DNA of 64,000 bases, taken from Ichthyenterobacterium magnum (GTDB lineage Bacteria > Bacteroidota > Bacteroidia > Flavobacteriales > Flavobacteriaceae). Both the position numbers and the translations under genes were made by a program. The DNA lies in contig NZ_RAQJ01000001.1 in assembly GCF_003610635.1 (NCBI RefSeq), positions 248,001-312,000 of the forward strand. Direction: 5' to 3'. The notes below the pieces were generated by a model. That model had not been told where the DNA came from, searched no databases, and worked only from the letters and a program-made list of their open reading frames with translations. Shown here piece by piece: positions 9,507-18,080 of the stretch; the stretch's first letter is position 1; each line of letters begins with the position of its first letter.

Positions 9507-11924
9507 TTAATTTTTAAAATTTTCCAGACCAGTTTCTAGCCAGTTATAATATTCGTCAACATCTGGTGTGTAGCCAACTGGCTGAATAAGATTATCCTCA
9601 TTATGATTCATTAACACATAGAAAGGTTGTGTATTGGTCTTGTATTTTATGGTTTGTAATTCGCTCCATTTCTGGCCAATGTATTTAAGCTTTTTACCAG
9701 GTTTTAGTTTTGAATCAATAACCTCATCATCACTCAACTTTCGTTTATCATCTACATACAAGGAAATTAATACTACATCATTTTTTAAAACATTTAATAC
9801 TTTATTATTTACCCAAACATTCTGTTCCATTTTACGACAATTTACACAAGCCCAACCTGTAAAATCTATCATGATTGGCTTTCCTACTTTTTTAGCATAA
9901 GCCAAACCTTTATCATAATCATTAAACGCTAAAATATCATGTGGTGCTAATAGATGTCCTCCATCTGGTAAATCTGAATGATTTGTAGAAGTTCCTCCAG
10001 AACCTAACTTAGTATAACCTACACCATAAGGCGACTCACTATAATCTAAAGGCGGCGGAAATGCACTTATTAAATTTAATGGTGCTCCCCAAAGCCCAGG
10101 AATCATATAAATTGTAAAGGACAATACTATAAGTCCTAAACTTAATCTACCAACAGAAATATGTGTTAATGGCGAATCATGCGGTAACTGAATTTTACCA
10201 AACAGATACAATGCTAATACTCCAAAAATTGCAATCCAAATAGCGATAAATACCTCACGTTCTAACCAATGCAATTGTAATACTAAATCTGCATTAGATA
10301 AAAACTTAAAGGCTAATGCTAATTCTAAAAAGCCTAGAACTACTTTTACAGTATTTAACCATCCTCCAGATTTAGGCAAAGAATTTAACCATCCTGGAAA
10401 TGCTGCAAATAAAGCAAATGGTAATGCTAGTGCTAACGAAAACCCAAACATACCAACAAAAGGCGCTATTCCTCCTTTTGATGCTGCTTCTACCAATAGA
10501 GTACCTACAATTGGGCCAGTGCATGAAAACGACACAATAGCTAATGCAAGTGCCATAAAAAAGATACCAATCATTCCGCCTCTATCTGCTTGTCTATCTA
10601 CTTTATTAGCCCAAGAGTTTGGCAAAACAATCTCAAAAGCTCCTAAAAACGAAAAGGCAAATACAATTAATAGCAAGAAGAAAATTATATTAAACCACAC
10701 ATTAGTTGATAAGGCATTTAAAGCATCTGCTCCAAATACCCAAGTAACAACTGCACCTAAAAACACATAAATTACAATAATTGCTAAACCATAAATGATG
10801 GCATTTTTTATTCCTGCAGCTTTAGATTTACTTTGCTTTGTAAAGAAACTTACAGTCATTGGTATCATAGGAAACACACAAGGTGTTAACAATGCTGCAA
10901 AACCTGATAAGAACGCAAGGAAAAAAATAGTCCATAATCCTTTTTTACTAGATTCTTTATTTGTTTTTTCGGCAGACTCAACTTGAAAGTTTTCTTTTGA
11001 TGCTGCAACACTCTTAGTTAAATTGAAACTTAAATCTTCATATGTTGGCGCAGTACATTGCTTATCATCACAAGCCATGAAACCAACTTCACCATTTATA
11101 GTGGTTAATCTATTATTTAATAGTTTAATACGTTGTCTAAACTCCGCTTCATCTTCAAAGTATTTGATTTTCATATCAAAAACTGGATCTTCAACCGTTA
11201 AACCTTTTTCTTCTGTAGTTGTTCCTACTATCTCAAAATCACTATTAGAGGCATAAACAAACTCGGTTGGTATTGGTTTAATTTCTTTTTCTTCAGAAAT
11301 ATTCTGAGAATACAAATGCCAACCTTCATCAATTTTTGCTTTAGAAACTAAATTATATTCTGTATCAGAAACTTTTTCAACATAAGTAGACCATTTTACG
11401 GGTTCAAATATTTGAGATGCATTGTCATTAAGATCTAATTGTAATTCATTAGCATTTACTTCACTTTTTTTTTCTGTTTTTAAATCAAAAATTAAATCTA
11501 CATAATCTGGAGGTAAGCATTTAGAGTCATCACAAACCATAAACTCTACTTCTCCTTTTACTATTGACAGTTCTTTATTTAAAATTTTTATGCGTTGCTT
11601 AAACTCTGCTTTATCTTCAAAAAAAGTAATTTTCATCTTAAAAATTGGATCATCAATAGTATGTCCTTTTTCTTGAGATGTTTTACCAACAAGTTTATAA
11701 TTTGGATGCTCTTTATATACAAATGTGGTTGGTATTGGTCCATCTTCTGGAACATTTTGAGAATACAAATGCCAGCCTTTATCTATTGTAGCTGTTGAGA
11801 TTAAATTATACTCAGTATCTGAAATTTTTTCAACAGAGGTAGTCCATTTTACAGGTTCAAGAATTTGTGCAGTTGAAGTTGTGATAACAAAAAGACAGAA
11901 AATACTAAAAACAATATGTTTCAT
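9507..11924 (-). CDS. dsbD: Thiol:disulfide interchange protein DsbD with duplicated N-terminal domain
   Basis: 805 residues with signal peptide [20 protein letters not shown]. Two tandem copies of the DsbD alpha-type immunoglobulin-like domain follow (about 24-150 and 175-302). Each has its own cysteine pair: C131/C136 in CDDSKC and C285/C290 in CDDKQC. Next is an eight-helix membrane core (from about 332) with TPCVFPM at C349 and a second cysteine in SCTGP, then a C-terminal thioredoxin domain with C693-VN-C696. The family carries reducing equivalents from cytoplasmic thioredoxin to periplasmic proteins and to cytochrome c maturation. Family members usually have one N-terminal domain, so the length is well above normal. 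It lies downstream of redox and rhodanese genes on the same strand. Confidence 0.93.
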   Translation of the reverse strand: MKHIVFSIFCLFVITTSTAQILEPVKWTTSVEKISDTEYNLISTATIDKGWHLYSQNVPEDGPIPTTFVYKEHPNYKLVGKTSQEKGHTIDDPIFKMKITFFEDKAEFKQRIKILNKELSIVKGEVEFMVCDDSKCLPPDYVDLIFDLKTEKKSEVNANELQLDLNDNASQIFEPVKWSTYVEKVSDTEYNLVSKAKIDEGWHLYSQNISEEKEIKPIPTEFVYASNSDFEIVGTTTEEKGLTVEDPVFDMKIKYFEDEAEFRQRIKLLNNRLTTINGEVGFMACDDKQCTAPTYEDLSFNLTKSVAASKENFQVESAEKTNKESSKKGLWTIFFLAFLSGFAALLTPCVFPMIPMTVSFFTKQSKSKAAGIKNAIIYGLAIIVIYVFLGAVVTWVFGADALNALSTNVWFNIIFFLLLIVFAFSFLGAFEIVLPNSWANKVDRQADRGGMIGIFFMALALAIVSFSCTGPIVGTLLVEAASKGGIAPFVGMFGFSLALALPFALFAAFPGWLNSLPKSGGWLNTVKVVLGFLELALAFKFLSNADLVLQLHWLEREVFIAIWIAIFGVLALYLFGKIQLPHDSPLTHISVGRLSLGLIVLSFTIYMIPGLWGAPLNLISAFPPPLDYSESPYGVGYTKLGSGGTSTNHSDLPDGGHLLAPHDILAFNDYDKGLAYAKKVGKPIMIDFTGWACVNCRKMEQNVWVNNKVLNVLKNDVVLISLYVDDKRKLSDDEVIDSKLKPGKKLKYIGQKWSELQTIKYKTNTQPFYVLMNHNEDNLIQPVGYTPDVDEYYNWLETGLENFKN

Positions 11925-12099
11925 ATAAGATTTTTTGTTTTACTAATAGAGCTTTAATTAACAAAAATAAACATGCAATTTGATTAAAGCTATAAAGTTT
12001 TCCTAAATAATAAGGCAAAAATTTAATTTGGTAATTAAATTCTAAGTCTAGTTGTCGTGAGTAAATTAAAATTCTTACATAAAAAAAGCTATCTAAAAA

Positions 12100-12133
12100 G
12101 TGTCATTCTGAATGTAAATGAAGAATCTCAATA
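12100..12133. repeat. Degenerate GTCATTC...GAATC repeat
   Basis: TGTCATTCTGAATG followed shortly by GAAGAATCTCA, in the 237-base gap between dsbD and a rhodanese gene. It has the outer bases of the palindrome family found at several other places in this window, although the inner stem is poor. Nothing else in the gap looks functional. Confidence 0.5.
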
Positions 12134-12161
12134 AAATCACCTTTTATATAGCCTCTATAAG

Positions 12162-12560
12162 TTAATTAAAGGTTTTTATTTCGAGGCCTTTAAACTCCCA
12201 TTCGGTTATGCCACCTTCTAAATCATATACTTTTATAAAACCAGCCTCTTTGAGTTTTTTTGAGCACTTGGCACTTCGGCCTCCAGATTTACAATATAAA
12301 ATAACAGGTTTAGTTTTATCTAACTTAATAATGTCTTCTTCAAAGGTTGGCGAATTAAAATCAATATTTTGAGAATGCATAATATAGCCTTCTTTGTATT
12401 CTTCTGCTGTTCTTACATCTACTAGTTGTACATCTTCTAACTCTAAAAGCGTTTGCATCTCTTCTGGAGATACTACTTTTACTTCTGTTTCTTGAGTCTC
12501 ATTGCAACTTGTTATAAACATTGCAAAAACAAGACTTAAAGTGATTGTGATTTTTTTCAT
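12162..12560 (-). CDS. Rhodanese-like lipoprotein
   Basis: 132 residues. A lipoprotein signal peptide MKKITITLSLVFAMFITSC with lipobox ITSC places it on the cell envelope, facing the periplasm or surface. The rest is a single rhodanese domain with DVRTAEEY and the active-site loop YCKSGGRSAK. The loop cysteine is the expected persulfide carrier. It follows a second, cytoplasmic rhodanese gene by 16 bases and precedes dsbD, so it probably belongs to a thiol and sulfur redox group. The substrate is unknown. Confidence 0.88.
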   Translation of the reverse strand: MKKITITLSLVFAMFITSCNETQETEVKVVSPEEMQTLLELEDVQLVDVRTAEEYKEGYIMHSQNIDFNSPTFEEDIIKLDKTKPVILYCKSGGRSAKCSKKLKEAGFIKVYDLEGGITEWEFKGLEIKTFN

Positions 12561-12576
12561 TTTGATTGATTGATTT

Positions 12577-12891
12577 TTATTTTAAAGCAACTTCGCCAGT
12601 CCAATTACTAAAGCCACCTAAAAGGTTATACGCATTTTTAAATCCTAATTGATTCATCACAGAACAAGCCTGACCACTTCTTCCTCCAGCTTTACAATAC
12701 ACATAATAATTTTTGCTAGTATCAAGTTGTTTTACCTCATCGATAAAACCTTGCCCCTTATATATGTCTATATGAATAGCATTAGGAATAATACCTTCAT
12801 TTACCTCATCTTGAGTTCGAACATCTAAAACAACAGCATTTTTGTCTGAATTTAATTTAGAAGCCCATTCGTTTTGTGTTAAATCTGCCAT
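12577..12891 (-). CDS. Rhodanese-like domain protein, cytoplasmic
   Basis: 104 residues, no signal peptide. It is a single rhodanese domain with DVRTQDEVNEG and the active-site loop YCKAGGRSGQAC, so the catalytic cysteine is present. Small single-domain rhodaneses of this GlpE/PspE type move sulfane sulfur to thiol acceptors. It is followed after 16 bases by the lipoprotein rhodanese, and the two are clearly related in the loop region. A terminator separates it from the upstream redoxin gene, so it may start its own transcript. Confidence 0.88.
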   Translation of the reverse strand: MADLTQNEWASKLNSDKNAVVLDVRTQDEVNEGIIPNAIHIDIYKGQGFIDEVKQLDTSKNYYVYCKAGGRSGQACSVMNQLGFKNAYNLLGGFSNWTGEVALK

Positions 12892-12952
12892 AGTTTTTTA
12901 TGTATCAATAATCATGCAAATTTAACATTTCTTTATGTTAAAGACGAAAAAA

Positions 12953-12977
12953 AATCCGAAGTGTTACACTTCGGATT
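12953..12977 (-). terminator. Rho-independent terminator of the redoxin gene
   Basis: Perfect 11-base stem AATCCGAAGTG / CACTTCGGATT with loop TTA, followed on the minus strand by a T run. It lies 25 bases after the stop of the 13003 gene and separates it from the rhodanese pair. Confidence 0.88.
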
Positions 12978-13002
12978 GATAAATTTTAAACTAATTAGGG
13001 TG

Positions 13003-13626
13003 TTAAACCTTAATAGAACAGCCTATAGCTCTTGTCTTTTTTTCTTTAATTTCTTTACCAAAAAGTAATGCATCAACTGCATTTTCTACATACTTAGTAT
13101 TAACAGCTTCAGCATCTTGGTAATTATCATCAATAGCTCCAATATACTTAACTTGGTTGCCTTTTTTAGTTTTCTCTAACACATAAACATGTGGTGTTTT
13201 TGTAGCTCCAAATTGAGGATATATTTTTTGGCCTTCATCCATTAAGTAAGGAAATGTAAAGCCTTTTGCTTTGGCGCGAGCTTTCATTGCTTCCATATTA
13301 TCTCCTGGTTTTACATCTGTATTATTTGGCATAATTGCAATAACTGGATATCCTTTATCTGCATATTTTTTATTTAATGCTTCTACTCTATCTTCATACG
13401 CAACAGCGTAAGGGCAAGTATTACATGTAAATACAACGATAAAGCCTTTAGCTTTTTTATAATCTGATAATGACACTTTTTTACCATCTATATTTTCTAG
13501 ACTAAAATCTGTGGCAATGTCTCCAATATGGTAACCGTGATTAGGACCAACAAAAGTTTTGTTTGCAAATGCAGAAAGCATAAAAATAGCTATCAATACA
13601 AAAGCAGTTTTTTTAATTGTTTTCAT
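13003..13626 (-). CDS. Secreted thioredoxin-fold (redoxin/AhpC-TSA-like) protein
   Basis: 207 residues. An N-terminal signal peptide (about 1-22, ending near AFA) is followed by a redoxin domain: DFSLENIDGKKVSLSDYK, then VVFTCNTCPYAVAYEDR with a CNTC active-site pair, and MPNNTD and TPHVYVLE strands. Proteins of this type act as periplasmic thiol oxidoreductases or peroxidase-like reductases. The C-terminus KTRAIGCSIK has an extra cysteine, common in this subgroup. It starts 11 bases after the TlpA-like gene ends, so the two are probably co-transcribed. The exact substrate cannot be read from sequence. Confidence 0.87.
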   Translation of the reverse strand: MKTIKKTAFVLIAIFMLSAFANKTFVGPNHGYHIGDIATDFSLENIDGKKVSLSDYKKAKGFIVVFTCNTCPYAVAYEDRVEALNKKYADKGYPVIAIMPNNTDVKPGDNMEAMKARAKAKGFTFPYLMDEGQKIYPQFGATKTPHVYVLEKTKKGNQVKYIGAIDDNYQDAEAVNTKYVENAVDALLFGKEIKEKKTRAIGCSIKV

Positions 13627-13637
13627 AAGTTCATTTT

Positions 13638-14162
13638 TTAATTAAGGAATTGTTTTAATTCGGTTTCTAATTCTTTATAATTGAAAGATCTCTCGTAAAA
13701 TTCTCGTTTATCTTTAGTGTATATTAGTGTTGCTGGAATTGCACCTGTCCAATCTTTATTTACCTTAGGAAGCCACGCATTAAAATCTACATCATTAATT
13801 GCTATAACTCTAGACTGTATTTTATTTTTAGCTATAAAAGGCTTCAACTTAGTCTCGTATTTCTTTGGAAAATCAAGACTCACTAAAATAAGCTCAACAT
13901 TTTTAGCTTTATAATTTTTAGCTAATGTCTCAAAATGAGGAAGTTCTTTAACACAAGGTGCACACCAAGTTGCCCAAAAATTAATTACGTAAACAGTTTC
14001 ATCATTCTTATGCAATAGTGGTTCAAACTTTTCAAAGTCAAAAATCTCAAGCTCCTTTTCTTCAGCATTATTAAAAACAAGTTCATCATTTGTTTTATTG
14101 CTTTTATTATTACAAGAAACCATTAATAAGCCTATAAATATTAAATAACTAAGTTGTTTCAT
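13638..14162 (-). CDS. TlpA-like thioredoxin-family lipoprotein
   Basis: 174 residues. A lipoprotein signal peptide MKQLSYLIFIGLLMVSC with lipobox MVSC is followed by a TlpA/ResA-type thioredoxin domain, with active site FWATWCAPCVKELPHFE (CAPC). The cis-Pro region is GAIPATLIY. It should be a membrane-anchored periplasmic disulfide reductase fed by DsbD. It is first in a two-gene unit with the downstream redoxin. The gene just to its right is the divergently transcribed trp leader region. Confidence 0.9.
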   Translation of the reverse strand: MKQLSYLIFIGLLMVSCNNKSNKTNDELVFNNAEEKELEIFDFEKFEPLLHKNDETVYVINFWATWCAPCVKELPHFETLAKNYKAKNVELILVSLDFPKKYETKLKPFIAKNKIQSRVIAINDVDFNAWLPKVNKDWTGAIPATLIYTKDKREFYERSFNYKELETELKQFLN

Positions 14163-14461
14163 TCTCTAAAAGTAATGAATCTCAAAAAATTGACTTTAGC
14201 TTTAACAGAAATTTAAAAACTTTAACAAAACTAGCCGTAATACATACATAATTAATAATCTGTATATTTACATGTACAATGGTTTATAAAACATAATTTA
14301 TAAATAAGTTAAGACCTTAAATACTTCTTGTAATAAAAGTGAAACAATAAATTGGTAACCCCAAATTATAATAATTAATAGCAATCAATAACTCTAATTA
14401 TTGACCAATTTGTAAAAACTTCCGTTCTAATAAGCGGAAGTTTTATTTTTCTATTAAAATA
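14163..14461. other. Gene-free stretch before the trp leader
   Basis: Very AT-rich, with no supported coding sequence. A 77-codon frame on the minus strand overlaps the trp leader and attenuator and looks like chance. The only structure I see is the hairpin at 14415-14450. Either a short untranslated transcript ends there, or the hairpin insulates the trp promoter from readthrough. Confidence 0.5.
14415..14450 (+). terminator. Orphan Rho-independent terminator upstream of the trp promoter
   Basis: Perfect ten-base stem AAAACTTCCG / CGGAAGTTTT with a ten-base loop, followed by ATTTTT on the plus strand and TTTTTACA on the minus strand. No gene on the plus strand ends before it, and the neighbouring minus-strand gene points away. 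It lies about 12 bases before the -33 box of the trp promoter. Confidence 0.7.
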
Positions 14462-14492
14462 TTTGAATTTATAAAATACCTTTCTATATTTG
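14462..14492 (+). promoter_or_regulatory. trp operon promoter, Bacteroidota type
   Basis: TTTG at 14462-14465 and TATATTTG at 14485-14492 match the -33 and -7 elements of Bacteroidota primary promoters, with a 19-base spacer. The expected start, about 14498, leaves roughly ten bases before the leader-peptide ATG. Confidence 0.75.
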
Positions 14493-14507
14493 AACCAACA
14501 AAAGCAT

Positions 14508-14564
14508 ATGAAAACAAACTTTAATACAACTTGGTGGTGGAACTCTCGAAACGTCAATTCGTGA
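14508..14564 (+). CDS. trpL: trp operon leader peptide with three consecutive Trp codons
   Basis: A short frame encodes MKTNFNTTWWWNSRNVNS and then TGA. Three adjacent TGG codons (14532-14540) in an 18-residue peptide just after a good promoter and before a terminator and trpE are the hallmark of ribosome-mediated attenuation. The sequence TCGTGAA (14559-14565) overlaps the stop codon. It is exactly complementary to TTCACGA (14608-14614) in the terminator loop and start of its 3' arm. A ribosome stalled at the Trp codons would leave this antiterminator strand free, whereas one at the stop codon would cover it. The coding call is from composition and context only. Confidence 0.85.
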   Translation: MKTNFNTTWWWNSRNVNS

Positions 14565-14593
14565 AACACCTCGTATATTAAATTTAAAATATC

Positions 14594-14626
14594 AAAAAGG
14601 CTTGTCATTCACGACAAGCCTTTTTT
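14594..14626 (+). terminator. trp attenuator terminator
   Basis: Stem AAAAAGGCTTGTC / GACAAGCCTTTTT with loop ATTCAC, followed by T. It ends 11 bases before the trpE ATG. The loop and first two bases of the 3' arm pair with a segment overlapping the leader stop codon, so the antiterminated form would trap the 5' arm inside a loop and exclude the terminator. Confidence 0.9.
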
Positions 14627-14636
14627 AATACAAAAA

Positions 14637-16037
14637 ATGAAAACATTTAGTTTATACACACATTATAAAAAAATACTTGCAGACACAATTACACCTGTTA
14701 GTATTTATCTTAAAATAAGAGACAAATATCCTAATAGCATTCTATTAGAAAGTAGTGATTATCATGCCAACGACAACAGTTTCTCTTATATCTGTTTTAA
14801 TCCGATTGCATCAATAAAGGTTGAAAATGACTCTGTTTCTCAATCTTTTCCAGATGGAAGTTTTAAAAAAAATAACGCAAAAAATATTTGCGTTACAAAT
14901 GAAATTCACAAATTCACGCAACGCTTTAAAGTAGATGCCGAAAAGCAATTCAAGTTTATAAATAACGGAATTTTTGGCTATACTGCTTATGATGCCGTTA
15001 AGTATTTTGAAGATATCGAAATTTCGAAAAAACCCAACTCTTTAGAGATTCCAGACATTTTTTACGCCGTTTATCAAAACATTATTGCCATTAATCATTT
15101 TAATAATGAGGCTTACATATTTGCCCATTGCTTTAATACAGATAATAATATTGATCAAATATTACAGCTTATAAAAACAAAAAATTACGCATCTTATAAT
15201 TTCTCTAAAGATGGAAATATATTTTCAAATCTTTCTGACGATGATTATAAAGCGCATGTTGAATTAGCCAAAAAACATTGTGCTCGTGGTGACGTTTTTC
15301 AACTCGTACTTTCAAAGAAATTCTCACAAGCTTTTAAAGGCGATGAGTTTAATGTGTACAGAGCTTTACGTAATGTAAATCCTTCGCCTTACCTTTTCTA
15401 TTTTGATTACGGAGATTTCAAAATATTTGGTAGCTCTCCAGAAGCGCAATTAGTTGTTTCAAAAGGTCAAGCAGAAATTCATCCAATTGCTGGAACCTTT
15501 AAACGAACAGGTAATGACGAAAAAGATGCCGAATTAGCCAAGCAATTAGCTAATGACGATAAAGAAAATGCAGAACATGTGATGCTTGTAGATTTGGCAA
15601 GAAACGATTTAAGCAGAAACGGAAGTCAAGTTAAAGTAGAAACGTATAGAGAGGTTCAATTTTTCTCACATGTCATCCATTTAGTAAGTAAGGTCACAGG
15701 AAAAAAACATGATAATGTATCTACAATGCAAGTTGTAGCAGATACGTTTCCTGCAGGAACTTTAAGTGGAGCGCCAAAGCATAAGGCGATGCAACTCATA
15801 GAAAAATACGAAAAAACGAGCAGAGCATTTTATGGAGGTGCCATTGGTTTTATGGATTTTGAAGGCAACTTTAACCATGCCATTATGATTAGAACATTTT
15901 TAAGTAAAAACCATAAATTACATTGGCAAGCTGGAGCAGGAATTGTTTCAAAATCAAGTGCAGAAAACGAATTGCAAGAAGTATATAATAAGTTAGGAGC
16001 ATTAACCAAAGCTATAGAATTAGCAAAAGACATTTAA
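14637..16037 (+). CDS. trpE: Anthranilate synthase component I
   Basis: 466 residues of the chorismate-binding family. The C-terminal catalytic half shows GDVFQLVLSKKFS, SSPEAQLVV, IHPIAGTFKRTG, HVMLVDLARNDLSRNG and FPAGTLSGAPKHKAMQLI, all expected for TrpE. It converts chorismate to anthranilate using ammonia delivered by TrpG. The N-terminal LLESSDYH resembles the LLES element of the tryptophan feedback site, so feedback inhibition is likely. It is first gene of the operon, directly after the attenuator. Length is slightly short of proteobacterial TrpE but normal for Flavobacteriaceae. Confidence 0.96.
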   Translation: MKTFSLYTHYKKILADTITPVSIYLKIRDKYPNSILLESSDYHANDNSFSYICFNPIASIKVENDSVSQSFPDGSFKKNNAKNICVTNEIHKFTQRFKVDAEKQFKFINNGIFGYTAYDAVKYFEDIEISKKPNSLEIPDIFYAVYQNIIAINHFNNEAYIFAHCFNTDNNIDQILQLIKTKNYASYNFSKDGNIFSNLSDDDYKAHVELAKKHCARGDVFQLVLSKKFSQAFKGDEFNVYRALRNVNPSPYLFYFDYGDFKIFGSSPEAQLVVSKGQAEIHPIAGTFKRTGNDEKDAELAKQLANDDKENAEHVMLVDLARNDLSRNGSQVKVETYREVQFFSHVIHLVSKVTGKKHDNVSTMQVVADTFPAGTLSGAPKHKAMQLIEKYEKTSRAFYGGAIGFMDFEGNFNHAIMIRTFLSKNHKLHWQAGAGIVSKSSAENELQEVYNKLGALTKAIELAKDI

Positions 16038-16110
16038 AATTATGACACAAGGGTTTGGCTTTCAGCTATATCTTTAAAAAAACAAAAGGATGTCGCTTCA
16101 ATCCCTAACG
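16038..16110. repeat. Intercistronic repeat copy 1, trpE-trpG gap
   Basis: Starts right after the trpE stop. It shares AATTATG, CAAGGGT, GGCTTTCA, GCTAT and TTCAATCC-TAACG, in that order, with the start of the trpB-trpA gap (20740-20820). The two are divergent copies of one non-coding repeat. The remaining 70 bases before trpG show nothing I can interpret. Confidence 0.6.
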
Positions 16111-16179
16111 TAAACCAGTTAGCAGTAAAAAAAGAGCCAATAAAAAGATTCGTGTATTCGTGGCAAAAAAATAAATATT

Positions 16180-16743
16180 ATGAAAGTATTAGTTATAGAC
16201 AACTACGATAGTTTTACCTACAATCTAGTCCATTATTTAGAAGATTTAGATTGTAAAGTAACTGTTATTAGAAACGATAGATTAACATTAGAAGATGTTA
16301 AGCCTTACGATAAGATTGTACTATCTCCAGGACCAGGAATTCCTGATGAAGCAGGTCTATTAAAACCTATAATTAAAGAATACGCATCAACCAAAAGCAT
16401 ATTAGGTGTTTGTCTTGGACAACAAGCTATTGGTGAAGTTTTTGGAGGCACTATTATAAATCTTGATACAGTTTTTCATGGCGTAGCAACAGAAGTTACC
16501 ACTTGTGTTAATGACGAATCATTGTTTAATGGTTTAGGAAAATCATTCGATGTTGGTCGCTATCATTCTTGGGTTGTAGATACAGATCTTCCAGATGAAT
16601 TAGAAGCAACATCATTTGATAAAAATGGACAGATTATGTCGCTTCGTCATAAAGTATATGATGTTAAAGGTGTGCAGTACCATCCAGAATCTGTATTGAC
16701 ACCAAATGGGAAACAAATATTAAAAAATTGGTTAGAAGCATAA
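16180..16743 (+). CDS. trpG: Anthranilate synthase component II (glutamine amidotransferase)
   Basis: 187 residues, class I glutamine amidotransferase. The catalytic triad is visible: C78 in GVCLGQQAIGE, H168 and E170 in VQYHPES. The N-terminus VLVIDNYDSFTYNLV and LSPGPGIPDEAG are typical of TrpG/PabA. It hydrolyses glutamine to supply ammonia to TrpE. PabA and TrpG cannot be told apart by motif, and the protein may serve both pathways, but its place between trpE and trpD argues for TrpG. The trpD start follows one base after the stop. Confidence 0.95.
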   Translation: MKVLVIDNYDSFTYNLVHYLEDLDCKVTVIRNDRLTLEDVKPYDKIVLSPGPGIPDEAGLLKPIIKEYASTKSILGVCLGQQAIGEVFGGTIINLDTVFHGVATEVTTCVNDESLFNGLGKSFDVGRYHSWVVDTDLPDELEATSFDKNGQIMSLRHKVYDVKGVQYHPESVLTPNGKQILKNWLEA

Positions 16744-16744
16744 A

Positions 16745-17737
16745 ATGAAAAAATTACTAAACAGACTTATAAATCATGAAAGCATCTCTAGTGAGGAAGC
16801 TAAGCAGGTTTTGGTAAACATCTCAAAAGGCGACTATAATCAAAGTCAAATTGCTTCATTTCTAACTGTTTATATGATGCGAAGTATCACGCTTGAAGAG
16901 TTACAAGGGTTTCGAGATGCACTTTTAGATTTGTGTATTGCAATCGATTTAAAAGATTTTAATGCCATAGATTTATGCGGAACAGGTGGTGATGGAAAAG
17001 ACACGTTCAATATTTCCACATTAGCATCATTTGTAACAGCTGGGGCTGGAGTTAATGTAGCAAAACACGGTAACTATGGTGTATCTTCTGCTTGTGGTTC
17101 ATCAAATGTTATGGAATATTTAGGCATCAAATTTTCAAATGATAAAGATTTTTTAAAAAAATCAATTGACCAAACTGGAATCTGTGTATTACACGCACCG
17201 TTATTTCATCCAGCTATGAAAAATGTAGCGCCGATTCGTCGTGAACTAGGTGTAAAAACCTTTTTTAATATGTTGGGCCCAATGGTAAATCCTTCCTTTC
17301 CAAAGAATCAAATGGTAGGTGTTTTTAATTTGGAATTACAAAGACTTTATAGTTACCTCTACCAACAAACAGATAAAAACTACAGTATTGTTCATGCATT
17401 AGACGGCTATGATGAAATTTCACTTACTGGAGCAACAAAAATTATATCAAACAGTTCAGAAACTATGCTATCTCCTAAAGATTTAGGAATAGCTCAAATA
17501 AACCAAAGTGATATTTTTGGTGGTGATACAGTAGAATCTTCAGCTAAAATATTTTTAAACGTTATAGATGGTAAAGGCACAGAAGCACAAAACAATGTGG
17601 TATGTGCTAATGCCGGATTAGCTATTGCAACATCAAAACAAATGCCTCATCAAAATGGCTTCGAACTAGCTAAAGAATCCTTGTTAAGTGGGAAAGCAAA
17701 ATTGAGTTTAGATAAATTAATTGAATTAAGTAAATAG
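16745..17737 (+). CDS. trpD: Anthranilate phosphoribosyltransferase
   Basis: 330 residues. The phosphoribosyl pyrophosphate loop CGTGGDGKDTFNIST lies at about 78-92, KHGNYGVSSACGSSNVMEYLG follows, and RRELGVKTFFNMLGPMVNP is in the usual place. It transfers phosphoribose to anthranilate. Oddly, the stop codon TAG is the first three bases of the TAGAGAA tandem array, so the array has invaded, or defines, the 3' end of the gene. The last residues LDKLIELSK look normal, so little or nothing was lost. Confidence 0.95.
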   Translation: MKKLLNRLINHESISSEEAKQVLVNISKGDYNQSQIASFLTVYMMRSITLEELQGFRDALLDLCIAIDLKDFNAIDLCGTGGDGKDTFNISTLASFVTAGAGVNVAKHGNYGVSSACGSSNVMEYLGIKFSNDKDFLKKSIDQTGICVLHAPLFHPAMKNVAPIRRELGVKTFFNMLGPMVNPSFPKNQMVGVFNLELQRLYSYLYQQTDKNYSIVHALDGYDEISLTGATKIISNSSETMLSPKDLGIAQINQSDIFGGDTVESSAKIFLNVIDGKGTEAQNNVVCANAGLAIATSKQMPHQNGFELAKESLLSGKAKLSLDKLIELSK

Positions 17738-17860
17738 AGAATAGAGAATAGAGAATAGAGAATAGAGAATAGAGAATAGAGAATAGAGAATAGAGAATAG
17801 AGAATAGAGAATAGAGAATAGAGAATAGAGAATAGAGAATAGAGAATAGAGAATAGAGAA
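17735..17860. repeat. Tandem array of 18 perfect TAGAGAA units
   Basis: 126 bases of exact 7-base repeats, starting within the trpD stop codon. On the minus strand it reads as an artificial FSILYSL peptide repeat, which I do not take as coding. The unit is too short and has no spacers, so it is not a CRISPR. Copy number is likely to vary by replication slippage. A second array of the same unit lies before trpA. Confidence 0.97.
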
Positions 17861-17902
17861 AGTTATAATATAAAAACAAATAATAGAAATTCGAGTCTCA
17901 AA

Positions 17903-18065
17903 TTTCGATATAGTCGAAATCAGCGATTTTCAGAAATAATGAGTGAAAAAGCGAAACTGCTAAGCAAAGCTTTAAGCATGTAGCTTTGAAAGCGAATGAT
18001 GCTTTAGCAATTTCCTAACAAATCGCTTTGAATTTTTGATTCGTTTTGTTTAAAGACAAAATGAA
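17903..18065. repeat. Intercistronic element copy 1, trpD-trpC gap
   Basis: About 160 bases that align closely with 20957-21159. Shared blocks include CGATTTTCAGAAATAATGAG, AAAAGCGAAAC, AAGCATGTAGCTTTGAAAGC and GCTTTAGCAATTTCCTAA. Internal complementarity (AAGCTTTAAGC, GTAGCTTTGAAAGC) suggests a folded RNA. It directly follows the TAGAGAA array after about 40 bases and ends shortly before the trpC ATG. No protein is plausible in any frame. Confidence 0.85.
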
Positions 18066-18080
18066 TAAGAAGAAACACAT

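Noticed and set aside
14375-14608. 77-codon minus-strand frame across the trp leader
   Set aside because: It covers the leader peptide, the attenuator and the orphan terminator on the opposite strand, with no start context or recognisable protein features.
17670-17879. Minus-strand frame encoding repeated FSILYSL peptides over the TAGAGAA array (also near 20808-21029)
   Set aside because: It arises only because the 7-base unit has no stop codon in that frame. The composition follows the DNA repeat exactly and neither frame has independent support.
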